A stretch of 64,000 nt of DNA from Devosia sp. 66-14 (GTDB taxonomy: Bacteria; Pseudomonadota; Alphaproteobacteria; Rhizobiales; Devosiaceae). The notes under the pieces are model-generated. The model was given only the letters and a program-made list of their open reading frames with translations. It was not told the origin of the DNA and did no database searches. Below, one piece after another: positions 57,358-64,000 of this stretch (position 1 is its first letter; the number at the start of each line of letters is the position of its first letter). Both the position numbers and the translations under genes were made by a program. The stretch lies in the NCBI GenBank assembly GCA_001899085.1, contig MKVB01000006.1:929064-993063 (forward strand). The letters run 5' to 3'.

Positions 57358-58017
57358 ATGTCCATCCGAAAGTCCGCCTCTACATTAAGGGCAGAAGCCA
57401 AACTGGCTACAACGAAGCTCGGTGTCATGAAAGACAAGGCCAGTCTCGTAGCAACCATTGTCGATCTATCCCTCAGGGCCCTTGCGCCGGAGGTCTCCAT
57501 GGGGCCCGTGCCCAGCAACTTCCTCGTCGTGCAGGATAGTAAGCAGTTTCGTGTCGGTGATCTTAGTGCCGCTCGTGTGTCCGATTTGCCGGCAATTCCA
57601 GAGTTTCAGTGGACAGGGCGACACCCCCTGTACATGGTCAGTTTAACTGCGCCCGCCTTGTGTCTGTCCCTGTATGGCGCTTCGCCTAAATGGGTACTGA
57701 CCACAGTCAGCTTCTTCTGCACTCAGAAGTCACGGCGTAAGCTGCTCGATCTGGAGCAAAGGCTCAGCACACGGCCGCGGTCCTACTCTCATACCATGGA
57801 CGAGCATGCCGCACCGTTTCGCCCTGCGGGATCGGCCTTTGAGGACGACCATGTCACCGTGCCACCGACCCGGCGTTGGAAGCCGTTGCCGCCGGAGTAC
57901 TTGAAGAGGCCGCGCAGTGGTGTTACGCGCAGTCACATCGCGACGTCGTATCGCTTCGGGGCCTGGAGGTGCGGCAGGTCTTTCGGGCCGCGCCAGCGGC
58001 CGCAGGAGATGGCGTGA
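57358..58017 (+). CDS. Island protein of unknown function, possible C-terminal frameshift
   Basis: The 219-residue protein has a basic N-terminus ('SIRKSASTLRAEAKLATTKLG') and a beta-rich middle ('HPLYMVSLTAPALCLSLYGASPKWVLTTVSFF'). The last ~45 residues are Arg/Pro-rich and look unnatural. In another frame, about 57868-58051 encodes a well-behaved helical stretch ('ALEAVAAGVLEEAAQWCYAQSHRDVVSL') ending in a stop. A frameshift is possible but not proven. Confidence 0.55.
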   Translation: MSIRKSASTLRAEAKLATTKLGVMKDKASLVATIVDLSLRALAPEVSMGPVPSNFLVVQDSKQFRVGDLSAARVSDLPAIPEFQWTGRHPLYMVSLTAPALCLSLYGASPKWVLTTVSFFCTQKSRRKLLDLEQRLSTRPRSYSHTMDEHAAPFRPAGSAFEDDHVTVPPTRRWKPLPPEYLKRPRSGVTRSHIATSYRFGAWRCGRSFGPRQRPQEMA

Positions 58018-58031
58018 GCTCGGAAGTAGCT
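58017..58031. repeat. 15-bp direct repeat, right copy
   Basis: This is an exact copy of 55125-55139 (AGCTCGGAAGTAGCT), immediately after the stop of the 219-residue gene. In phase with the first copy it again reads Ala-Arg-Lys-stop, as if a 3' gene end had been duplicated. Confidence 0.7.
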
Positions 58032-58061
58032 ATCCACAAGACGCTGTAATTGTAGACGTTT

Positions 58062-58090
58062 TTGACTTTTTGCGTTGACTCCTGTACTTT
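58062..58090 (+). promoter_or_regulatory. Sigma-70-type promoter
   Basis: TTGACT (58062-58067) and TACTTT (58085-58090) are separated by 17 nt, close to the housekeeping consensus. A second TTGACT lies inside the spacer (58075-58080). It is 59 nt upstream of the ATG at 58149, which also has a good AGGAG ribosome site at 58136-58140. Confidence 0.65.
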
Positions 58091-58148
58091 GGTGATGGGC
58101 GGCTGCTTCGGCCCCGCCCCTTACCTCACCACATCAGGAGTCTAGAAA

Positions 58149-58766
58149 ATGACCGCTACAGCGGCCGGAAACTCGTTGCCGAGGCACGCCCTGTTGCCCG
58201 CAGCGCTTATCCTGGGCAGGGACAACAATGACCGCCCCCATGCTGCCTGGTTCATGGCCGACCAGGTTGAAGCTGCCGAGAAGGCGGCTGGGCTTATGGA
58301 GATGCATTTCCTCACCGTAAGCGACAACCAAGATCTGGCCGCTATCGCCACCAAGTTGCCCAAGGGCAAACTGTTCGACTCGGGAAAAGCCTTCGTCCCG
58401 TTCATCAGTGGGGCTGTATTCAACACCCTGCTGCCGCATGCACCACCTGCGGCTGCCGAGCACAAGGAGCCGAAGTCGAGGGCCCCGAAGCCACCAAAAG
58501 TGTCGGCAGCACCTGCGGACGACCCCGCCATGCCCCCTGCACCCACGGCCGGCATCGACCTGCCCAAGGACTGGAGCGCCATCAAGCTTGGCTCCGTGGT
58601 GCTTGCCTCGGAATCGAAAGAAGACGGCTGGTGGGAAGCGAAGGTCGTCGAGGCCAAGCCGAACGACGTGTTCATCCTGCAGTGGTCGGACTACCCCGAC
58701 TACGAGCGATTCGTCCGCCACCGCGAGCGGCTGGCGCTGATGTTCCCCCGCCCCTTCGCCTCGTAG
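58149..58766 (+). CDS. Island protein with C-terminal Tudor/chromo-like domain
   Basis: The 205-residue protein has an N-terminal ~90-residue domain ('AWFMADQVEAAEKAAGLMEMHFLTVSD'), a Pro/Ala/Lys linker (about 95-135) and a C-terminal small beta-barrel-like domain (about 140-200, 'IKLGSVVLASESKEDGWWEAKVVEAKPNDVFILQWSDYPDYERFVRHRERLALMFP') like Tudor/chromo-type domains. It has a strong promoter and ribosome site and a strong terminator, so it is probably well expressed as a single gene. Role unknown. Confidence 0.75.
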   Translation: MTATAAGNSLPRHALLPAALILGRDNNDRPHAAWFMADQVEAAEKAAGLMEMHFLTVSDNQDLAAIATKLPKGKLFDSGKAFVPFISGAVFNTLLPHAPPAAAEHKEPKSRAPKPPKVSAAPADDPAMPPAPTAGIDLPKDWSAIKLGSVVLASESKEDGWWEAKVVEAKPNDVFILQWSDYPDYERFVRHRERLALMFPRPFAS

Positions 58767-58790
58767 CGTCGAACTCAATCCAGTCAACTC

Positions 58791-58821
58791 GGCCGGTCCT
58801 TCGTGACCGGCCTTTTTGTTT
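58791..58821 (+). terminator. Rho-independent terminator
   Basis: A perfect 8-bp GC-rich stem (GGCCGGTC 58791-58798 with GACCGGCC 58805-58812, loop CTTCGT) is followed by TTTTTGTTT. It ends the transcript of the Tudor/chromo-like gene 25 nt after its stop. Confidence 0.88.
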
Positions 58822-58837
58822 CGTCCATCGGAGAACC

Positions 58838-59200
58838 ATGATGATCGACCCCGTCACCCCCACCCGTTTTTCCGGGCCTGATAGCGAGGCCATAGCCGCC
58901 CTCAACGATCGGCTGCGCACAACCGGCACCGGCGGCCGAGTTATGGCCTCAGCCGGTTTGCAGGCCCGCGGAAAACCCTATGTCGCGCTCGCCCTTGCCG
59001 CCGTGGCCGCCTTCAAGGCGTTCGATGCCGACAATGACCCGCATGGTGAGCGCGACGCCGCCATGCTCGACGTCGGCCGCGACAGCGTGCTGTTCAAGAT
59101 CGATTACTACGACCTTAGCCTCACCAGTCACTCGCCCAACCCGGCTGACCCTTCCGTCACCGAACGGGTCATGACCGTCATGTTGGCGGAGGAGTACTGA
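58838..59200 (+). CDS. DUF3768 domain protein
   Basis: The 120-residue protein 'IAALNDRLRTTGTGGRVMASAGLQ...FDADNDPHGERDAAMLDVGRDSVLFKIDYYDLSLTSHSPNPADPSVTERVMTVMLAEEY' matches DUF3768, a family common on plasmids and islands of Alphaproteobacteria, function unknown. The ATG at 58838 (or 58841) with GGAGAA upstream was chosen over the longer frame, which overlaps the previous gene. Confidence 0.88.
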   Translation: MMIDPVTPTRFSGPDSEAIAALNDRLRTTGTGGRVMASAGLQARGKPYVALALAAVAAFKAFDADNDPHGERDAAMLDVGRDSVLFKIDYYDLSLTSHSPNPADPSVTERVMTVMLAEEY

Positions 59201-59211
59201 TGCATCCGACC

Positions 59212-59556
59212 TCAGCCCTCAGCCTTTGTGCGTCTTCGGACAGCAACAAGAGCCTCCGCCTGAGCGATTACAATGCCTACATCGGCTTCGCTCAGGGCCT
59301 CCCCGACCGCAACCAACCGCAGGAGCAGAGCCTCTTTAGCCGAAATTTGGGACGTGTCGGGCGGCATCAGAAGATCGTCGGTCGAACAGCGGAGGACGTT
59401 GCTGATTCTTACCAGCGTCTCGAGCGGTGGTTCCGTACGATCAAGAACATAGTTCGCATACGTTCGTTCAGGAATTCCGGCCCGACGAGCAACCTCGGCG
59501 TTTGCCAGCCCGAGCGCAGCAGCACGGCTCCTGAGATTGTCTGCGAACACCTTCAT
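59212..59556 (-). CDS. XRE-family (Cro/CI-type) repressor
   Basis: The 114-residue protein has an N-terminal helix-turn-helix ('NLRSRAAALGLANAEVARRAGIPERTYANYVLDRTEPPLETLVRISNVLRCSTDDLL') and a short helical C-terminal part, perhaps for dimerisation. The start at 59556 gives the usual N-terminus; an in-frame ATG at 59592 is possible. It faces a divergent gene pair across a gap with an inverted repeat. Confidence 0.85.
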   Translation of the reverse strand: MKVFADNLRSRAAALGLANAEVARRAGIPERTYANYVLDRTEPPLETLVRISNVLRCSTDDLLMPPDTSQISAKEALLLRLVAVGEALSEADVGIVIAQAEALVAVRRRTKAEG

Positions 59557-59613
59557 CGGAAGAAAATGTTCCTGACAAAGTATCAGCGCCATGTAATTTG
59601 TCGGCAGTTGATA

Positions 59614-59630
59614 GTCGCTGTTTTAGCGAC
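59614..59630. promoter_or_regulatory. Candidate operator between the XRE gene and the divergent pair
   Basis: A perfect 6-bp inverted repeat GTCGCT-GTTTT-AGCGAC lies 18 nt before the GTG at 59649. Size and position suit an XRE dimer site controlling the divergent genes and its own gene. Confidence 0.45.
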
Positions 59631-59648
59631 GAACTCCGGAGCGGAATT

Positions 59649-60395
59649 GTGAGACGGACTGTTTCAATCGTTCTGATCATCGGCGGGTTGATTTTCCTCG
59701 CCCCTCTAGCCGACGCCGATGCGACGGCGCTGGTCAAAGGCGTGAGCGTCGGCATCGCACTTGTGCTACTTTGGGGCGCATGGTGCCTGTGGAGGCCGCG
59801 CTCGGAGCGTGCTGCCGCCCCAGTCACAGCAAAGCCGGAGGCCCAGCCCGCAACCACGACCGCGCGACCCTCGGACCAGTTCGCCGAGCGCCGCGCTATG
59901 GTGAAATCCAAGCGCGCCTTCGAGGACTTGAAACACCTGCATGGTGTTCCGGGCCTGCAGATCAAGCAGCGCGCCGCCCTCATCTTGGCGGCCGACGGCA
60001 TTAGCTTGGTCAACCCTAAGGACTGGGGAGCCCGTTATCACACCATCCCGTGGGCGGCGTTTCGTGGGGTCGCCACGAACGATGCCGAGTCTGCGCGGCA
60101 TGACGGTCTAATGAACTCGGTTCGCTCCGGTGCCGTGGCGCGCGGGTCGACCCTTGGCAGTGCCGTGGCGCTCGAGACTGCCGGACTGCTGCTCGATAAG
60201 AGCCCGCTGATCATCACCTTCCTATTGGTCCCAAACGACCCAGTCGTTTCCTCTGCCGTGTTCAGCACGTGGCAGAACGAAGAGATCGCCCGACGCATCC
60301 TCAGTTACCGCACCGAACTGGTTGCCAGCGGTGGCCTGCGCTTCGACACAGCTGGAACTCCTACCGCGGCGCAACCTGAGGGAGATCTCCATTGA
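59649..60395 (+). CDS. Island membrane protein with cytoplasmic domain, unknown function
   Basis: The 248-residue protein has two N-terminal helices (about residues 4-17 and 27-45) and a Pro/Ala/Thr linker. The cytoplasmic domain follows ('IKQRAALILAADGISLVNPKDWGARYHTIPWAAFRGVATNDAES' and a Gly/Ser-rich segment 'ARGSTLGSAVALETAGLLLD'). The pattern recalls PH-like membrane proteins but I cannot assign it. Its stop overlaps the TTG of the next gene. Confidence 0.6.
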   Translation: MRRTVSIVLIIGGLIFLAPLADADATALVKGVSVGIALVLLWGAWCLWRPRSERAAAPVTAKPEAQPATTTARPSDQFAERRAMVKSKRAFEDLKHLHGVPGLQIKQRAALILAADGISLVNPKDWGARYHTIPWAAFRGVATNDAESARHDGLMNSVRSGAVARGSTLGSAVALETAGLLLDKSPLIITFLLVPNDPVVSSAVFSTWQNEEIARRILSYRTELVASGGLRFDTAGTPTAAQPEGDLH

Positions 60396-61987
60396 GAGCG
60401 GCAGTGATGATGCGGCCCTTTGCCGTCCTGTTCGGGCTGTGGACTGCCCTCGCTGGTGCGCCAACGCAGGCCGCCGAAGTAGGACTCGTCGCCAACTCGA
60501 TCATCAGAACGTACACCGACCACTGCGACCCATTATTCTTTGATCGCCATATGCCACCGGGTGCCCGATGGGACGCGGCACTGTCGGAGAACTACGCCCG
60601 CATCCTCCGCACCCGCTACCTCAGCAACTGCGAGGCTTTCATGACCGAGGAGGTTCTGGCGGCGATCACCGTGCCCAGAATCCTGAGCATGTTTCCTCGG
60701 TTGAGCGAGGACCAATCCGGTCAGTTGACCGCCGAGCAGCTCATGCTGATCGGCGTCGGGGCATACCTTGACGAGGTGGATGCGACGAGCTGTCCGAATG
60801 CACCTCAGGGCCTGGAACTCGCAACAAGCCTGCGCAGTGCTACGGGTTCCTGGTTTGCCTCGACAGGCTACGACGACGCCCTCGACATCGCGCGCGGTTA
60901 TGCGCAGGCGAAATCGTACGCCGCGTTCTGGCCCGGAATGCCGACCGCGGGTAACCCCTGCCTCGAACGAGAAGGAGCCTACATGTTCGCTGCCGCCTAC
61001 GCGGTGAAGGCCGGTCTGATTCCATTGCAGCTTTCATCCGGTGCGTTGCCGGAGGCCGACTGGCAGAAGAACTACGATTGGGACGGCGACGGCGTGGTTG
61101 GGGACGACGACACAGCGGCCAACAGTTCTGCACAGAGCCCACAGGGGGATTACGTCGAGGAACCGGGCGATCCGGTTACCGGTAGGGGCGGCGATGATAC
61201 GACCGACCGCACTCTCGATGTGTCGGAAAGTGATGCGGCGACCATTGCCAAATTGGCAGGGCGGTGGGGGACAACCGCCGCCTGCGACGAACCCGGTGAC
61301 CAGATCATTATTGATGGCCGTGACACGCCCCGCATCGAAGGAGCAGACTTGGGGTGCGACTTAGGCTCGATCCGGAGCTTCGGCAACATGACCACATTTG
61401 TGGGGGAAGGCGGCGATTGGAGCGGCCAAGGGGCCATCCAGCAGGGTGGCCCCGATGTCATCGACCTGTTCCTGTTCGGGGATGAGCAGCCACGCCACCT
61501 CGTCCGGTGCGGTTCAAATGCCGAGCCGCAAACGCCGTCTCGCGACACCGACGACATGTCGCTCGATTGGGACGGTGCGTGGGTACGAAGTGCGGCAGGT
61601 GGAAGTGAAATCGCGATCCCAAGTTTTCTGCAACGAGGTCCCGTGCGCGCGTTGATGAATGCCGATGAGGACTACGGGACTGCGTACGATGGGGCGGATG
61701 GCCTCTCCCTGTCGCTCAGGCAGTACCGCATTCATACATCGTCATCCGCCCATCGGTGGCTTCGCGAGGGCGCTGCCAGCGATGTCGTCGCTATCACGTA
61801 CGACCTGGATAAGGCCGACTTTGGCGTCATTTCGGGCTACTTGGACAGCGCACGCAGCCAAGCCTACTACGGGATCTGCCGACAGGGTGCAAACAAGCTG
61901 CAGTGCGTCGATATGTTCTGGCACTCACGCGATCAGGAGGCGGTCGGGCCGATCATTGACAGCGTCGTGCGGTCTTTTCGGCCGTGA
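60392..61987 (+). CDS. Island secreted protein with Ca-binding-like loop, unknown function
   Basis: The 531-residue precursor (TTG start with GGGAG upstream; ATG at 60407 also possible) has a signal peptide ('RPFAVLFGLWTALAGAPTQAAE'). The N-terminal domain (about 30-215) is helical with several cysteines. An EF-hand/dockerin-like loop DWDGDGVVGDDD lies near residue 228. The C-terminal half has beta-rich segments ('RWGTTAACDEPGDQIIIDG', 'FVGEGGDWSGQGAIQQ') like lipocalin-type or lysozyme-inhibitor-like folds. It is coupled to the upstream membrane protein. Confidence 0.6.
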   Translation: MRAAVMMRPFAVLFGLWTALAGAPTQAAEVGLVANSIIRTYTDHCDPLFFDRHMPPGARWDAALSENYARILRTRYLSNCEAFMTEEVLAAITVPRILSMFPRLSEDQSGQLTAEQLMLIGVGAYLDEVDATSCPNAPQGLELATSLRSATGSWFASTGYDDALDIARGYAQAKSYAAFWPGMPTAGNPCLEREGAYMFAAAYAVKAGLIPLQLSSGALPEADWQKNYDWDGDGVVGDDDTAANSSAQSPQGDYVEEPGDPVTGRGGDDTTDRTLDVSESDAATIAKLAGRWGTTAACDEPGDQIIIDGRDTPRIEGADLGCDLGSIRSFGNMTTFVGEGGDWSGQGAIQQGGPDVIDLFLFGDEQPRHLVRCGSNAEPQTPSRDTDDMSLDWDGAWVRSAAGGSEIAIPSFLQRGPVRALMNADEDYGTAYDGADGLSLSLRQYRIHTSSSAHRWLREGAASDVVAITYDLDKADFGVISGYLDSARSQAYYGICRQGANKLQCVDMFWHSRDQEAVGPIIDSVVRSFRP

Positions 61988-62502
61988 GGTGTATCGAGAG
62001 GGCGCGTAAGGTCGGCTGAAACTGTCCGACGGGTTTTTCAGAACCTGCCGCTAAGCGCCGTCTGTACCTCGCCGACCACGTATGTGCCGATGATAAGCAG
62101 CGACGCGAGGGCCTCGCCGCCTTTGTCCCGCGATGCAAGGAACAAGGAGGTCAGAAGACAATAGATGCGCTCGGAATGATCTCTGCGCGTTGCTAAGGGC
62201 GCGCGGACGCCGCAGATTCGGGGCAAAGCACGACGTCCGTCTGTCCGCTCCTGGCGAGCTGCAAAGAGTGGCGGAGCGAGCCGGATTGACCGACGTTGCT
62301 GCCGGCGATCGGGGCCTGGGGCGCGACCGGTCCATGTACCGAAGATCTAGTAACCGCCGCACAATCTACTCGCTGGCGCTATTGCTTGTTAGCCGCCGGC
62401 TGCTTGTGGTCTTGGCGCCGGTGAAAGTGGTTCGCGGCAGAAAATTCGTTTAGGCCCTCTTGAAAGGCGTTTTTTCGCCTTTATCTCTTCAGCCGTGATC
62501 CG
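61988..62502. other. Non-coding stretch before the terBC leader
   Basis: No gene is supported here: the open frames are short, overlapping and Arg-rich, with no ribosome sites. An A/T-containing inverted repeat (AAAGGCG-TTTTTT-CGCCTTT, 62463-62482) may be a terminator or promoter-proximal element. TTGAAA at 62460 could be a -35 box for the terBC transcript. Confidence 0.5.
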
Positions 62503-62586
62503 GGCCCCTCTGGTGCGTAACCCGCATGATGTCGGTTCACCTCAGGGGCCGGCTGTCTCACTTCACCGGTGTTGAAGCGGGCCCCT
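62503..62586 (+). ncRNA. Structured 5' leader upstream of terB-terC, possible regulatory RNA
   Basis: GGCCCCT at 62503-62509 pairs with AGGGGCC at 62544-62550, extended by GGTG (62512-62515) with CACC (62538-62541). A second GGCCCCT at 62580-62586 can pair with the same AGGGGCC, enclosing another hairpin (CTTCA 62561-62565 with TGAAG 62573-62577). The two states exclude each other. A conserved 'terC RNA motif' upstream of terC-type genes is known in Alphaproteobacteria; whether this belongs to it needs a covariance search. Confidence 0.5.
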
Positions 62587-62614
62587 TGTCAAACACGGCA
62601 AGAGGAGATCCGCC

Positions 62615-63091
62615 ATGACAAAATTCCGCTCTAGCGACGACGACATCTTCACCCGCCGCCCGCTCGCCGAGCTGCGTGCTCGTCTCGACCGGCACGCACT
62701 CGCTGCCGAAGCCGACGTGGCTGGCCAGGAAGCGTTCATGGAAGCGGCGATCGCAGCAGCTATGATCATCGCTCATGCAGATGGGAATTCAGACGAATCC
62801 GAACGCCGGCGGATCGTTTCCCTTTTCCGCGCTAACCCACTGCTTCAGGGGTTTTCGGCCATTGATGTCAGCCGGGAGATCGATGAGCACACTCACGCTT
62901 TCGGCGTCGACACCAACTCGGCTCTGGGCCGGGCCCGCGCTCAGATTGTGACCGCGGATCTGACCAACGGCCAATTCAGGTCTCTGATTCAGATCTGCGT
63001 GTCGGTCCTTGATGCCGACGGCATCCGTCATCCGGCCGAGGAAGAAGCGCTCGCTGCCATCTCTTCGATGCGCCCTTGGGGCTACCGTTAA
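62615..63091 (+). CDS. TerB-family protein
   Basis: The 158-residue protein is a single TerB-type helical domain: 'EAFMEAAIAAAMIIAHADGNSDESERRRIVSLFRANPLLQGFSAIDVSREIDEH' and 'LIQICVSVLDADGIRHPAEEEALAAIS', with paired acidic motifs (HADGNSDESE, DADGIRHPAEEE) that may bind metal. A strong ribosome site (AGAGGAG) lies 7 nt before the ATG. It is followed 23 nt later by a terC-like gene. Confidence 0.9.
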   Translation: MTKFRSSDDDIFTRRPLAELRARLDRHALAAEADVAGQEAFMEAAIAAAMIIAHADGNSDESERRRIVSLFRANPLLQGFSAIDVSREIDEHTHAFGVDTNSALGRARAQIVTADLTNGQFRSLIQICVSVLDADGIRHPAEEEALAAISSMRPWGYR

Positions 63092-63114
63092 GCCGCCTGT
63101 CAGGAGCGATCTAA

Positions 63115-64000
63115 ATGGACTTCCTTTCTCTCGACTTCATGGGCAAGCCGGCTTGGACCTGGCTTGCCTTCGTCGCCGGTGTAGGGCTGCTGCTCGCTTT
63201 TGACCTTGGCGTGCTGCACCGCAAAAGCCATGCGATCGGCGTCGGGGAATCTCTTGCCCTGTCAGCCTTCTATATCACCATTGGCCTCGCCTTTGGCGGC
63301 ATCGTTTGGATGTGGCTGGGCTCTCAATCAGGCATGGAATATCTGACCGGCTTCGTGGTCGAAAAGAGCCTCGCGATGGACAACATCTTCGTCATCGCCA
63401 TGATCTTTTCCTACTTCGCAATCCCGCCCGCCTATCAGCACCGCGTACTCGTCTACGGCATTCTCGGTGTCTTGATTTTGCGCGGCATCATGATCGCTGC
63501 GGGCTCGGCAATCATCACCGAATTCTCCTGGGTCCTCTACCTCTTCGCGGCCTTCCTGGTAGTGACCGGCATCAAGATGCTGTTTACCGCCGACAAGAAG
63601 CACGACATGTCGAAAAGTGCCGCTGTTCAATTCATGATCAAGCACCTGAACATGACCAAAGAGCTGCACGGGGAAAAGTTCTTCGTGCGTCAGCCTGATG
63701 CCACGGGGAAGGTCCGGCTTTTTGCGACCCCACTTGTTGGCGCCCTTATCCTAGTGGAGCTCGCCGACCTCATTTTCGCCGTGGACTCGATTCCCGCCAT
63801 CTTCGCGATCACAACGGACCCCTACATCGTTCTGACGTCAAACGTCTTCGCCATCCTGGGTCTGCGCGCCCTCTATTTCGCGCTCGCTGCCATGGTAGAT
63901 CGGTTCGTCTACCTGAAATACGCGCTCGCCGGCGTGCTGATCTTCATCGGCTCGAAAATCTTCGTTGCCGACATGCTCGGCCTGGCCAAAATACCGCCAA
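63115..64000 (+). CDS. TerC-family integral membrane protein (cut by the window end)
   Basis: At least 295 residues are visible; the gene continues past the window. Its seven or more helices include the family motifs 'GFVVEKSLAMDNIFVIAMIFSYF' and 'LVELADLIFAVDSIPAIFAIT', whose acidic residues form the metal site. TerC/Alx-type proteins are linked to tellurite resistance and to manganese export. The start has AGGAG 8 nt upstream and follows the TerB-like gene closely, so the two form an operon. Confidence 0.93.
   Translation, partial: MDFLSLDFMGKPAWTWLAFVAGVGLLLAFDLGVLHRKSHAIGVGESLALSAFYITIGLAFGGIVWMWLGSQSGMEYLTGFVVEKSLAMDNIFVIAMIFSYFAIPPAYQHRVLVYGILGVLILRGIMIAAGSAIITEFSWVLYLFAAFLVVTGIKMLFTADKKHDMSKSAAVQFMIKHLNMTKELHGEKFFVRQPDATGKVRLFATPLVGALILVELADLIFAVDSIPAIFAITTDPYIVLTSNVFAILGLRALYFALAAMVDRFVYLKYALAGVLIFIGSKIFVADMLGLAKIPP

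Larger units (their letters stand above)
52684..62460. mobile_element. Genomic island integrated at tRNA-Gly; right end not seen
   Basis: It starts at the tRNA 3' fragment, has visibly lower GC than 1-52600, and is rich in unrecognised short genes, repeats and hairpins. It includes an AlpA-like regulator, a possible Rep-like protein, a DUF3768 protein and an XRE repressor. No integrase, conjugation or capsid gene is seen, so the type of element is unknown. The right limit given is only where the last unrecognised island-like sequence ends; terBC may belong to the island or to the chromosome. Confidence 0.6.

Noticed and set aside
54069-58017. Filamentous-phage prophage
   Set aside because: AlpA-like and possible Rep-like genes fit, but no coat, Zot-like or secretion gene is present.
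61988-62460. Several 60-110-codon open frames
   Set aside because: Arg/Ser-rich, overlapping on both strands, without ribosome binding sites.

Overview
The window is high-GC alphaproteobacterial chromosome, most likely Hyphomicrobiales and Devosia-like. This rests on gene content and style, not on a search: a class I lysyl-tRNA synthetase, a PodJ-like polarity protein, a TIGR02186 protein beside a TauE/SafE permease, ligase-associated repair genes, an alphaproteobacterial 5-aminolevulinate synthase, and many ATGA-type translational overlaps.

Layout. 1-4236: peptide-type ABC importer (end of the binding protein, two permeases, two ATPases). 4317-6484: CoA biosynthesis pair coaBC-coaA. 6555-10214: cNMP-binding protein, a LuxR-type regulator coupled to a protease-dead HtrA homologue, a divergent intact HtrA-like protease, and a cupin. 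10319-16607: sugar isomerase-like protein, L,D-transpeptidase, small exported proteins, OmpA-type lipoprotein, SDR, EEP-family hydrolase, acyltransferase. 16666-21846: WS/DGAT-like protein, hemA with an FNR/FixK-type box, maleylacetoacetate isomerase-like GST, mscL. 22104-29077: hybrid histidine kinase, response regulator, and a 1309-residue PodJ-like polar protein with a CtrA-like site upstream. 29146-36383: rsgA, an esterase, rpsU, cspA, TauE/TIGR02186, a DUF2807 protein and pdeM. 36380-47077: ligase-associated helicase, P-loop kinase, MATE pump, pyrD, DUF952, lysK, a TerB protein, a binding protein and dadA. 47232-52603: a proline-rich envelope protein and a heterodimeric ABC exporter with one degenerate ATP site.

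At 52684 a 30-nt fragment of a tRNA-Gly 3' end marks the left edge of a lower-GC genomic island. It carries mostly unrecognised genes: an AlpA-like regulator, a possible Rep-like protein, a Cys-rich protein, a Tudor/chromo-like protein, DUF3768, an XRE repressor facing a membrane/secreted pair, and several repeats and hairpins. No integrase is present, so the right end is probably outside the window. The last segment (62503-64000) is a structured leader followed by terB-like and terC-like genes; the terC gene runs off the end.

The points most worth a second look are the leader before terBC, which has mutually exclusive pairings; the HtrA/pseudo-HtrA/LuxR cluster; a nested 2.9-kb module in the island bounded by a 15-bp direct repeat; and the asymmetric ABC exporter.
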